From NCBI GenBank assembly GCA_033064195.1, contig JARBJD010000293.1:28852-92851 (forward strand): a DNA stretch of 64,000 nucleotides, read 5' to 3'. Below the pieces are notes generated by a model. That model did no database searches. It had not been told where the DNA came from and saw only the letters and a program-made list of their open reading frames with translations. Position numbers and translations under genes: made by a program. Shown here piece after piece: positions 40,456-51,059 of the stretch (its first letter is position 1; each line of letters begins with the position of its first letter). The DNA is from Blattamonas nauphoetae (taxonomy: Eukaryota; Preaxostyla; Oxymonadida).

Positions 40456-43234
40456 TTCTTCCTTCTATGTTGAGGATCGTGCTTGGCCGGATCCTTCCTG
40501 GAATCACCGAGGAAAGACGGACTTGAGGAATCTTTCTTCGGATCTGTCGTCACAGTTGCGAGCTCTCTTCAAACTATCTTGAATCAAAGTGAAACTTAGC
40601 AACGCAATTGAGTTTAGGAGGGTTGAATGGAGTGCGTAGTGGACAAAATATCGAGAGTAGAAGATGAAATTTGGCTCGGGAAATCTGTGGTTGAGAAAGT
40701 CTTCATAATCTTTCCAGAGTGGTTATGGAATCTCGGAAATTCCTTCCACAGCTTATATGTATGGTTTCCATTCTCGGGGGAACATTAAATCTTGTATTTG
40801 AATAACTATTTGGAATGTAAGGACCTATGGGCCACTTCACGGACTACTATCTCAATGGAGTGGGAGCTAAGGTTTGTGAGGAGCGACTGGTAAGGGAGCT
40901 CCTCGTCGAACAATACGGTGTATCGGATCCTGTGGCCGAGACGTAGACGTCTTTGCCTCCACGGTTTAGATCGAAAGCTTCATTCCCAGCGAGAATTGGT
41001 GAATATATTGATGACGAGAAATCAGTTGATGTTCCGTCATTTGCGGAATGGAAGGACGAGGGATTCTTCAATGTAAGAACAAAGCCATCTCCACCCGGGT
41101 TGGCGACAAAGAAGACGTTTTCCTGAAAGTCAGAGAATCTGAGGTTGTCTACAGGTGCGAATATGGATTGGTTGACTGTTTGGTTTTCGACATGGCCAGT
41201 GATGACAAAAGTCGACTTCTTGAACGAGAGCAAGGTGCCCTGAGAGACAACAACAAGGGATCCACTCGTGTAGCTGATGGAGACAAACTCAGACGAGAAA
41301 AAGGAGAGGCGTATTCCTGTGAATTTGATCATTTGAGGAGTAGATAACTCAAACTTGAAGAATGCTTGGCTGAGGATCAGGTCAGTGGCCATAATATGCA
41401 ACGGTGCTGCTGTTGGAGAGGGAATTGTGGGACTTGCTTTGACATTCACGAATGTGCTTGATGAAGACGGTATGAAACTGGTTAAATACGAGATTCCACC
41501 GATATTTGCTTTGAAATCCGTGAAGGAGGTGTAAGAACAAGTGAATCTGATGTCGGTGCAGTCGATAAAGATACATCCGCCTTTCTCAGCGGAACAATTC
41601 GTGAAAACACACGATCTGATGTTCAACTCAATGCGCTGAGCAAAATCAGATGTGGACTCTGCACAGATGGCTCCCCCATTCGTGTCTGATGTGCAATTCG
41701 TAAACGAACAATTGCGAAATAATGTGGTGACATCTGTCAGATTTACTGTTTTGGAAAAGTTAGTATGTGTGTAATTTTCGTTGGAAAATGAAGTATTCAA
41801 CGAATGGAACAATGGAGTGGAAGAAAACGGAGCGACAATGATTCCATCCAATGCGTTTTCGATGAAATGGAAATTGCATCCAATGATACGTGGACAAGTG
41901 AAGTTTGTCGTTAGTCGTAAAGGGGAGTGAGGACAGGATGTGATATTACGGAAATCAAGCAGAATGATCGACGAATCAACTGAAGCTCCCGAGAGGAGCG
42001 GGGTGCCTGTGGAGATCTTAAAATTTGACAATGAACTCGATTTCATCAATAAATAAACTTCAAGACTGTGGCTGGCAATCAGACTCGGAATGGTCCCTGT
42101 TTTGGAGTCGAGAGTGATTTCGTCCAGATTGATGTGCGAAGAATACCCAATAAATGGTGATTCAATCGACGGAAAAAGCAAGAAAATTCTTCAAAAAGAT
42201 ATTTGATGAGAGTAGTTTCGCAAAGATTTCGGAGGGATAAAGCCCAAATGAGTGAAAGGAGACTGAACTGTTTCTGAGGAAGAAAAGACCATTCTTTGAC
42301 AGAGTAATCAATCTCATGGTTGAGTCAGAATTAAAGGACAATGTTGTTGTTTCCAAAAGCACAGTGTCATCTACCAATCGGTCTGAGTTTATCGTGAAAT
42401 GGTGATGGAGATCAGGTTGAGGAGGGGTTTCGAGAGAGATGGGGTGTATGGATGAAATCTGAATATTCTGGGGTAATAAACACGATGCGGAAGAGAGAAA
42501 AATCCCTAAGAACAGAAATGGATTGAACCACATTGAATCACAAATCAATGGGGGTGATCGCATTTGAAATTCCATTAGTTTTTCTCTTTGCACATTGTCA
42601 CGTTTGTCAATTGAAAATTCCCAGAAAACGAATGGTCGAGCGATGTTTTTCTGTATAGCTGTATGGCCTGCTGTTTTGTGATGCCAAATGCCAATTTTCA
42701 GCCAGTATGGGATCGATCACACCATGCTTCTAGATAGGTCTTGAATCGCTCTCTATATGTGTGTAAACAAGTTATGCCCTCGTTTTACTCCGACTTGAAA
42801 ATTATTCTTTGCTGAGACGGATGAGGTGGTGTTTAATGGAAAAGTTCAAAACAAATGGGGAATGAAGGTGAAATGAAAAGACAAAACTCCAGAGAAAGAA
42901 GAAAGTCGACAAATGAAGACAGATAAGAACGGATTGGAGAGAGATATCTCAAAAAAGAAGTTAAAAAAAGCTACTGCGAAAAGGTTGGGTGATTTGTGAT
43001 ACAAGACCACATTGACAATGTATCTGGTTTGATCTTATCATCAAGATCGTTCTTTCATCATGTGTGAGGGGAGCGAAGTTTGTTTGAGCGACTTCAAGGA
43101 GAAATAGACGCAGGCTTTGTCAGAAGGAGTGATGAAGTCTCTAAACCAAAATAATGTCTGAAAGAACGAAAGATACCATTGGAAATGCATGCATTTTGCG
43201 TGAAAAACACGTTTTCGGATCATTTCGTTGTTTA

Positions 43235-43853
43235 TTAGTCCGATCCTGAGAATCTGAATGACATGAAAGAACTGGTGAAATACTGGTGCAAGAGTGATAA
43301 CCAGAATCTGATTCGTGCTGATTTTCTCCTTTGCGGGCCGAAGAATGCTTTAGGAGTGGAATTGGGCGTTGATACCCCAATTATCACGTGGTGACATCGA
43401 ATGATTGATCGCTGAGAAGAGGATGAGAATGAGTGGTATTCCAATTGAAAGAACACTGACATACAATGTAGAATCGAATGAAATTGACAGAGGAACAAAA
43501 ACAGCCTTTCCAAGAAGTGAGTCCTGATCAACCCATGATTCGATATATTGAACTGTGACATAGATAAAAAGGCAGAAATGATGATAAATGACGCTGTGAA
43601 ACTGTATTTCCGTCTCACTACCTAGGGATGGGCAGCGGTCGGTCCGACTGCTCGTCGACCGACCGACTGCTTTTTTTGCGATCGTGCCCTTTTCCGCCAA
43701 AATCGATGATCTGGTCGCTGAGATAGTTTTTTCACACTTTTCTTCAATTTCCTTTGTTTCTAAGTGAATTGTTGTGAAATGGTGTAGACTGGCCTGACCG
43801 AGCCTTTCGGCTCGGTCAGTGTCACCTCGATTCTCTTCTAAGGGCTCTATCAA
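43235..43853 (-). pseudogene. Remnant with a hydrophobic, membrane-like segment
   Basis: Two overlapping minus frames (43350-43853 and 43235-43618) share a region encoding a ~20-residue hydrophobic stretch (Val-Leu-Ser-Ile-Gly-Ile-Pro-Leu-Ile...). It may be the membrane end of a decayed surface gene. No family recognised. Confidence 0.25.
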
Positions 43854-43965
43854 CTTTCCATTGTGAATTGACTCAAAATTCTGACATTGTGACTTCCGCT
43901 AGGATGGGAGGAAACTACAAAGATATACTGGACTGATCGAGCCCAAAGGCTCTGTCGGAGTCCAT
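43636..43965. repeat. Cluster of GC-rich hairpins
   Basis: Three inverted repeats: 43636-43666 (CGGTCGGTC...GACCGACCG), 43795-43820 (perfect 11-base stem CTGACCGAGCC, 4-base loop) and ~43930-43965 (imperfect 14-base stem with GAGCC/GGCTC). The last two are each followed by CTTCTAAGGG, so they form two diverged direct copies ~140 bases apart. The word ACTGGCCTGACCG returns inverted near 46293-46306. Confidence 0.6.
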
Positions 43966-44060
43966 CTTTTTTTCTTCTAAGGGTCAGATCGACTCAATCT
44001 CCGCTCATTATCCCTCATGGCGTCTATCGTGCACGTGACATCCACATTCACTCTCGAAAT

Positions 44061-44345
44061 GTGGATATATCAGGGTTGTCATCATGGATCTCTCACCGAA
44101 AGAGTGTCCACAGTCACAAACAAGACATCAAATCACAACATCCGTGGAACGATGGTTATCGTTCAACAAAGCAACTTTCTGTGATGTTTGAAGTGCGGAA
44201 CAGTACCTTCAGTGTTGATGATCTACAATTATTTGCGAACACACGAGATACAGCCGTGAGTTTTATCAGCTCGTGTCTTCACCGAAAACAAGAAGAAGAT
44301 TGGCACTCTGACTATCACAACCTACAACGACGAAGAAAACAATGA
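44061..44345 (+). pseudogene. Short beta-helix-like fragment
   Basis: A plus frame with an Arg-Asn-Ser-Thr-Phe-Ser-Val-Asp type beta-strand turn pattern seen in the surface genes here. No signal peptide; both neighbours lie in other frames. Weak. Confidence 0.25.
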
Positions 44346-44399
44346 AGCAACGTCGGTCGAATCAGCTCCGAACACCAGCTCAGACGATCCAGAGCACGC

Positions 44400-44903
44400 T
44401 GGCACTCAGCAACTCTCGTTCTTAACACAGATCCGAAACAGCACCCAAAGTCGAGGTCGAACCATGCCGTCCAAGAATCCTTCAAATCCCTCATCCAGAA
44501 CCTCCATAAGTTCGAGCAGGAGTACAAAGCGATCATGGTCACCTTCCAACTCGACAAAGGCCCACTGGACGCATTCTAAGAAACATTCACCGAGTTCCCC
44601 AACCTGGAAGCGTTCGAGAGCGACATCAGCATATGGAAGGAGCGAAAACGGCGGATCATTGTGAAGGAGCCCTCGAAGATCTTCGAGTTCGTGTGTGTCG
44701 ATGTTGTTCCACTGAAGTTCGTGCTGATTGATCACCACAAGCTGCGACAGGAGATATGGACTCGACCTGCTCGAGATATGCTCCGTCCGTTTCAAACATT
44801 CAAGCAGTTCATTGCACAACCGAAGGTTCGCAATATCGACCTCAAGGCGGCCAAAAAGAAGGAGTTCCTGGACAAAATCGCAAGTTATCTTCCGTCCCGT
44901 TGA
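44400..44903 (+). pseudogene. Fragment with weak resemblance to dynein heavy-chain tail
   Basis: The frame runs through one TAA (44577-44579, Gln-like context) to a TGA at 44903. The protein is helical and charged, with a Gly-Pro...Phe-Pro segment followed by Phe-Val-Cys-Val-Asp-Val-Val-Pro-Leu-Lys, reminiscent of the Val-Asp-x-x-Pro-Leu-Lys motif in dynein heavy-chain N-terminal regions. Only ~165 codons are present. A long minus frame (44406-45014) opposite it is treated as a shadow. Assignment is tentative. Confidence 0.3.
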
Positions 44904-46317
44904 TATGATGGTACCCGACTTGGTGATGATTCCCCAGATCCATCTGTCAGCCAGAGTGTTCACAAATCCTTTCACACTCGCTCGGAAGATCGACGCCCCA
45001 TCCACGCTGTCCATGTCGCAACGGTCTCACCGCACGACATCATCTACTTCTCTTATAACTTATCTCCAGTCTGAGGACTCAAAAACCAGATTAGCCAAGC
45101 TTCATTACCTCATTCCTTCGTTTATTCCCCCCAAATCCCTCTCCTCTGTCCCGCCCTTCAACACTCTCCATTTCACTCCCCTCACCGTCGATCTCACAGA
45201 CGCCAGAAACATCGTCTTCCAAATTCGATTTTTTGCCGAAGAAGCCGAACTTCCAGTTGTCAATGAAGATACAGCGTTCCTTGTTGAGGATCGGTCCACT
45301 TCCGATCATCGCGTCTCGATTCTCGCCGAATGTGTTTATGACTGAAGCGTGGTCATCAACCTTCTACCATGTCAAGAAACCATGCTTCCCCCGCCAGCTA
45401 TATCGCTGAAAGCTCATCCCAACCTGCGCAATCAGCTCTCCATAACCTCGCATTTTCTTTTGGCTCGCCTACATCTGCCGGCGGACGGAAGGCATCGGTT
45501 GCCTCTCCGAACCCCCACAGCGGGTCGACTATTGGTGCTTCAGGACAAACTGGAAGCTCAGCGATGCCCCACTTTCATCTTCCCGCTAATTAGCCGCAGA
45601 GCTTCCATGCTGTTGTGGATGTCGACCAAATAGCGTTCAAAAATTAAGAAGAGCAGAAAAAGGGTGCACAATCGAAGAAGGAACGACTGAAGAAAGTTGG
45701 ATCGGTATGTTATTCATCCTTATTCTTATTTCTTGTTATTTTGTCATCATTTTCATGATATGTTCAGACTTGCATTCCACTCGCCTCTCTCGACCGACTG
45801 AGCGATGTGATTATGTGTGACCAGTTTAAGTTGGGTGTGAGATAGAAGAGGGAAGAAGAACAAAAAAAAGGTGAAAGAGGTGAGGGAGTTGATGGAGAAA
45901 CAGGTGATTCAGCCACCAGCGGAATGAACCATTTTTGGAGTGATTAGCACCTATTCTCCACTTGAATTCATATCACAACGATTAGCTGTGATTTTTGTTT
46001 TCCCGAACAGTCACTGATAAACTAGTTTTACAGTTTTTTGGAGAAATGTGAATGATCATCCAATAATTTGTTCAGTTGTGTCTCGAAGGAATAACTTTCT
46101 TTGAATCACGTTATTTTTGAGTTTCGAAGGTTATATAAACTGCATCAAGCTTCCACAGGAGAGTAAACCATCTTTTCGCTGCTCAGAGAAAAGTTAACCG
46201 TCCTGATACACTTTTGATCTCACCCATATTTCGAAAATCCCCGGTCACTGACCGTCGGTACTTTTTGGGAAAAAGTGACCGGTCACCCCCGGTCAGGCCA
46301 GTATAAAATGGTGATGA
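44904..46317. other. Intergenic; short frames only
   Basis: Plus frames at 45060-45345 and 45369-45593 have plausible composition but no motif. Position 45700 (CGGTATGTT) resembles a splice donor. The end (46230-46306) holds further GGTCAC/GTGACC palindromes. Confidence 0.3.
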
Positions 46318-48720
46318 TCATGTTGTTGAAAGATACTGGACTGAAACAGAACAAACACATATGAAAGAGAGTGGAGTGAACTGTGAAACTATCCGCATTA
46401 TCTCACTCTTTTCTTCTCGTTCGTCCTTCTCTTTCTCTTCTTCCCTCTCCCCTCTTCGCAGTTCCACTGTGGCGAACGCATTCTCCCTCCCAGACTGCTC
46501 TCCGCTGTCTGTGTCTGAGTCATCGATCTCCCCATCCACTCCCTCCATCCGCTCTGCACTCTCCCCTCCCTTCACTCCTTCCCCGTCCTCTTTCTTCTCA
46601 TCGATCTTCTTCCTTCTCACTCGCAGCTTCAATTGCCCAAACAGACTCACATTCGACTTCTTCTTCAGTTGTGGGGACGGTAGCGCAAAGGCAAACAGAA
46701 TATCATTCGTCTTCCGCAGCATCTTCTTCAGCGCCCGCTGCGTCGAGATCTTCGCTGACAGTGCTCCGATCTCAAAGAAGCCCTTCATCTTCTCCTCCAC
46801 CCTGTCCTTCTTCACCGACACAGACGGCAGCGGCAGTCCCATCTCTCCAGACACAATGTTCAGGCAGCGTCTCTCCCACAGAATGTCCACGCACAACGCC
46901 CCTTTCAGCTCGAACCGCCCGTCGGCTTGCATTCCGTCGTTCACTGCGCAGAACGTGGGTGTGAAGGAGTGTGGTGAGATGGAGCGGCTGCTGGTGAGGG
47001 AGGGAGAGACCGGCTTCGACTACGATAACTCCGAGTGGATCGACCTGAAGACGACGAAGGATGGTGAACACAGTTTGGGCGTGCTGCCGAGCCGTTGTAG
47101 ATGCAGCGAGAGAGAAGTGCCCTTTCATTGTTGACTGCACATCAAACACGCCTGCTGCCAACACACATCCCTTCGTCGCTTTCGCTTCGTGTCCAATTTT
47201 GAACTGCGAAAACATGATTGACATCCCATCTCCTCTCTTTTCCTCCTTCTTCTCTCCATTTTTCTCGTTGTCTTCTCCACTATCTCCCGCTGTGCATTGC
47301 GTCAGTTTCGTTTTGCAGGTTCGTTCACATTCTGTCATTTCGCTCTTCCCGCAATCCAACACGCATCCTTCGCTTTTCTGATAACACTGATCCACACACC
47401 GCTCAGTGTTGTGCATGGAGAACGACGGGCGAGTGTTCGGAGAGTTTGGGAGAGGTGCCTGTTGGGATGAGCAGAGTTCGACGCAGTTGAGAAGCGATGA
47501 GCGGCAATTCTGTTGGCAGAAGGACAGCTATGAGAGGATGGAGCGAGCGACGAACAATTCTCCTCGTTGAAGACAGTCTGTGATGCAATCAGTTCCATTT
47601 TCGTCGAAAACTGACAGACATGAATCGAATGCTGCGACACATGGCGCGAGTGAGGGTGTATCGAGTGTTTACAGTGAAGATGCAAAGAATGATGGTTTGC
47701 AAAGCGAGAAACACGAGCGACGAGTGTCGATGAGAGTTTAAAGAGAGCACAGGTCGTCTGGTTGGATTTGGTGTAGTCCGTGTTCGAAGTTAGTTTGGCA
47801 GAGCAGTTCGCATTGGGTGATGTTCTGGTTGGTCAGAAAAAAATGGAGAAAATGAAAAAGGGGAGAAAAGAGGCGAATATGGTTGAAATATGATGAAAAA
47901 ATGGAATAGAAAGGGAGAGGAGTGTGTCAGACCTCGTTTGAGAGAATGGGACAGCGTAGGACACATTCCATCTTCTCGTCGAAGCATTAAACATCGCAAA
48001 TGGCTCTTTCTTCGTCTTTCTCTTTCTAAGTTTTGGTTTGTTCCAGTTCGGGTTCATTTTCAGTTTTTGGCTCGTCTTCTGTCTTCATTTGGGCATCCGG
48101 TTTTTGGTCGCATTGATTCGAGCAGAGACGGTATTGTGTGTAACAGATCCCATCGCACAGGGAAGAACTGATCGACGGGGATGATTTGAGGGAAGAGGAG
48201 AGCTGGATGAAGATAATATTTGGATCACAGATGGCGGAGGCAGAGTCGGAGGAATGGCAGAAAAGAATGAAGAAAAATTGTGAACAAACCTCGTGAGCTC
48301 CCTGAATGCAACTGTGGATGCAGGGACGCTGCTTTTGGAAGCAGGACAGAAGACACATCCGATCTCCCTTGCACTTCATTTCGCACTTCTCTTGTTCATC
48401 CATACACACCCCCACATACACGCTTTTTTCCATTGGATGAGACGAGGCCGACGAAAGAGTGGACTTGGTTGGGATTCGAGTGGTCAGAAAGAGGGGAGTG
48501 GTGGGGGAGGACGGGTTGAATGTGACGCTGTCGGGATGCGCCCTTTTGCACTCCGATGCGCATGGAACAATACTTCCCTTCCTGGAAATGTGGCGCGGTT
48601 GCAATCCATCGACGAACAATCTTTTTATTCTCGTCGGGGATGTTGGACGAAAGTCCAAGGCACAGGATCTCACATGGAGCGTGTGATCATGAACACCTTC
48701 TGATTCTCACATGCTTGGAA
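46318..48720 (-). pseudogene. Cysteine-rich multi-exon gene with five in-frame TAA/TAG codons
   Basis: One minus-strand phase is coherent from 48673 to about 47080 and encodes many Cys-x3-Cys pairs spaced ~8-10 residues apart (for example Cys-Val-Asp-Gln-Cys and Cys-Val-Leu-Asp-Cys near 47390). It contains TAG 48026-48028, TAA 47987-47989, a probable 108-base intron (47825-47932, GTCTGA...CCAACCAG), TAA 47738-47740, TAA 47669-47671 and TAG 47528-47530. No TGA lies in the exonic part. A further intron-like block lies at ~48190-48293. After ~47050 the coding phase shifts; skipping 25 bases (GT...AG) would join to the frame 46944-46318, which ends in TGA. It is either a pseudogene decaying by C-to-T changes or a gene read with UAR as Gln. 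No signal peptide was placed. Function unknown. Confidence 0.55.
47825..47932 (-). other. Probable 108-base intron in the Cys-rich gene
   Basis: GT at 47932-47931 follows a GAG codon, and CCAACCAG ends at 47825. The flanking exons keep phase and Cys-x3-Cys spacing, while the intron holds stops and is pyrimidine-rich before the acceptor. Confidence 0.6.
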
Positions 48721-49149
48721 GCCTTGTCGGATTCGTGTCCAGTGAGTGCTGCAACAAATCACATATCAGAAAAGAGGAAAAGGCATGAATCGAGAAAAGG
48801 GTGTCATGTATTGTAAGGAGATGGAAAGGAACGCAAAGGAAGGCGGAGTATTAATGAAGGTGAGAACAGACTCGTGTGGGAGAGGCACTTCAAGTGTGAG
48901 ATAGTCGATGGAGGGGACATTTGTCTTCATCTGTGGAAATGTGGTTCAAGAATCCTGAAGAGAGAAATAATGTAGAAAAATCAAGAAAAAAATACTCAGG
49001 AGAAGATTAAGGAAGGATCGTTGATACTGGTGGTTATCATGTCTTGATCCAAGTCGGCTGTGGGACAGCTGGGTTCAAGAGTGAGATCCTGCAAGAGAAT
49101 GATTGATATGTATTGAAAAGAAATAAAACACTATTTAACAATTATCTAA
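48721..49149. other. Intergenic, nothing recognised
   Basis: AT-rich with no credible frame. Confidence 0.4.
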
Positions 49150-49345
49150 ATCTATGGAAAAGGGCTTCGAGTAAAAAGAAGGAGTCGGAGTCGTGCAACA
49201 TCGTGTTTTCGTCAATCTCTCGCTGCCGTTCCGATTTGCGATCACTCTTCGTCGTCCCTCTGTTTCAGTCACCATCAAATCTCTCACTTTCACAGCCAAG
49301 CCAATCCTGAAAGGAGAAAAGGAGGTGTACTCGTATCTGAAGTAG
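49150..49345 (+). pseudogene. Duplicated C-terminal fragment of the SPRY-like gene
   Basis: The last ~45 codons before TAG at 49343-49345 are clearly homologous to the end of the minus-strand gene at 11642 (shared Leu-Pro-Phe-Arg-Phe-Ala-Ile-Thr-Leu and Ser-Val-Thr-Ile-Lys-Ser-Leu). A frameshift separates a few further homologous codons on the left. The stop and the next bases (TAGCCAAT) are also conserved. A gene fragment moved to the opposite strand; dead. Confidence 0.75.
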
Positions 49346-49429
49346 CCAATTACAAACACCATATTCTCCAAAAAGCTTTCTTTTTCGCACACTCTTCGCT
49401 TCACTTCTTGAAATCATCATGTCATCTCG

Positions 49430-49970
49430 ACATCTTAATTTTCACCTCTCTTGACGGAAATCTGGAATCATGTTTTGAATTCTCACAGAAAAATATAGCG
49501 GTCTGGCTTGGCCTGAGAGATATAGGGTGGTGGTTGAGTAGTTGATAAGAATAAGTGTAGGGAAATAGGTGGCATAGACAAGGGTGATTAGGCATAGGTG
49601 AAAGTATAGGGGTGGGAAAATAGGTGGAAAGATAAGGATGATTGGGCATTGTGAAGAGATTGGGACGGGGTGAAGGAGGCATTGATGTTGGGATATTGAT
49701 GTTGGGATATTGATGAGTGGCATTGTTGAGTGATATTGATGAGGGGGGCATGATTGTGTGGACATGGTTGAGTGGCATTGATGAGGTGGCATGGTTGAGT
49801 GGGGTATTGATGAGGAGACATTGATGTTGAAATACGTGTCATGAGTGGAAATGTGGGTTGGTGAAGAGACATGATTGAGGAGACATGATTGTGTGGACAG
49901 TGTTGATTTGACATTGTTGAGTGGGCATTGTTGAGGAGACATGATTGTGTGGACATTGATGACTCAGGAG
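49430..49970. repeat. Low-complexity degenerate tandem repeats
   Basis: Short words such as TTGATGTTGGGATA, GAGGAGACATGATTG and GTGTGGACATGGTTGAGTGG recur imperfectly. Minus frames here (Pro/His/Ser/Asn strings) are by-products, not genes. Confidence 0.7.
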
Positions 49971-50080
49971 CTGATGTGCGTATTACATATCGAGATTTGT
50001 GTTTTGGAAAAGGGGATTGGGGTGGAATAGGTGAACAGGATTTGTTGAATGGACAGCATTGACAGTGGAATTGGTGTGAG

Positions 50081-50830
50081 GAATTGGTGGTTGTTCATAA
50101 GTGTTATTGGTGTCAACGTGTCAATGGAAAAATCGGGACTTTTATTTTGTTTATTTTTGGGAGGTCCACAGGTCCACAAGTCCACATGTCCACTTTGTAC
50201 AAAATGGTTAAATACAATAAATCAATATTTTTATTTTTATCTTTGTCAACTGTGAAAAATGCTCACTGGTGAAAAGTCCACAGAGCAGAGGCATGGTGAA
50301 ATGGAGGAACTTTGTTGGAAAAGAATATGTTGACAGATCAATCGGTATAAGGAATTGATGGTTGTTCATAAGTGCTATTGGTGTCAACGTGTCAATGGAA
50401 AAATCGGGACTTTTATTTTATTTATTTTTGGGAGGTCCACAGGTCCACAAGTCCACATGTCCACAGAAATGTCTATATACAATCAAATCACTATACTCTA
50501 TGTGTCTCTTTTCAACTGGCAATAAAAATATCCACAGGTCCACATGTCCACATTGGTAGGGGCATGGGAGAATAGTAGGCTATTGGTGGAAAAGAATATA
50601 TTGACAGATCAATTGGCACGATCATTTGGGGGTTGTTTCCTAATGCTATTGGTGTCAACGTGTCAATGGAAAAATCGGGTATTTTATTTTATTTATTTTT
50701 TAGGAGGTCCACAGGTCCACAAGTCCACATGGCCACAGACATGGGTATATACGAACAAATCATTATACTCTATGTGTCTCTTTTTCAACTGCCAACCAAA
50801 AATATTCACAGGTCCACATGTCCACTGACT
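50081..50830 (+). repeat. Three direct repeats of ~271 bp beside the virus-like element
   Basis: Units start at 50081, 50352 and 50623 (constant spacing 271). Each holds the block ATTGGTGTCAACGTGTCAATGG, then an A/T stretch, then short tandem words GGTCCACA/AGTCCACA/TGTCCAC. The same block occurs inverted at ~51180-51285 and ~51600-51695. Confidence 0.85.
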
Positions 50831-51059
50831 AGTTAGAATTTAGATGGATATTTTTGAAAGAACTTTTTTGGGCTCAAAGCTGGCATATTACATAAATCAG
50901 TTTTGTGTTTGTGGACTTTTTACTTTTGATTCCACAATTTTCTTCATATTTTAGATTGACTGTTGACAAAGATAATAAAGAAGATATTGGTTTGATTGTA
51001 TGAGGTCATTTTTGATCATTGCTCACAGCTGGAATATTACATTTCTCATTTTTAATTAT

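Larger units (their letters stand above)
31239..40904. mobile_element. Large TIR-bounded segment (~9.7 kb) carrying broken surface genes
   Basis: Perfect 55-base inverted repeats at 31239-31293 and 40850-40904 start GAGGAGCTCCCTTACC. The segment interrupts the beta-helix gene at 30632-42593. Inside are a degenerate minus-strand region (31368-34109), fragments of a beta-helix-like gene (34174-34452 and 39725-40455), a second TIR pair (34479-39724) and a plus-strand beta-helix gene. No transposase or polymerase was recognised. It could be one composite element or the result of successive nested insertions. Confidence 0.55.
30632..42593 (-). pseudogene. Beta-helix surface protein gene, frameshifted and split by ~9.9 kb of nested TIR segments
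   Basis: The gene starts at 42593 (a better signal-peptide start is the Met followed by Trp-Phe-Asn-Pro-Phe-Leu). A one-base frameshift at ~42170 in a T run joins the first frame to the long second frame (42181-40906). That frame ends at a Gly-Ser-Asp-Thr-Pro-Tyr-Cys-Ser-Thr segment, where the usual Cys-x6-Cys-x-Thr beta-helix opener is cut. The missing half (Lys-Met-Val-Ser-Cys-Gln-Thr) appears at 30972 and runs to a stop at 30632. The gap holds the TIR segments at 30973-31240 and 31239-40904. No target duplication was recognised at this break. The continuation is inferred from motif spacing. Confidence 0.6.
42594..44060. other. AT-rich intergenic DNA with hairpins
   Basis: Upstream of the beta-helix gene. 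Apart from the hydrophobic remnant at 43235-43853 and the hairpin cluster, nothing is recognised. Confidence 0.4.

Noticed and set aside
44406-45014. 202-aa minus frame, clean and acidic
   Set aside because: Plus strand carries the better-supported helical fragment with a dynein-like motif; the minus frame has no recognised motif. Kept as an alternative only.
46361-47134. Plus-strand 257-aa and 193-aa Ser-rich frames
   Set aside because: Low-complexity shadows of the minus-strand frame 46944-46318.
49422-49956. Three minus-strand frames of 118-166 aa rich in Pro, His, Ser
   Set aside because: Translated tandem repeat DNA present in all three phases; not genes.
50150-50200. CRISPR-like or telomere-like array (GTCCACA words)
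   Set aside because: Words are only 7-10 bases, irregular and without unique spacers; a eukaryotic repeat inside larger 271-bp units.
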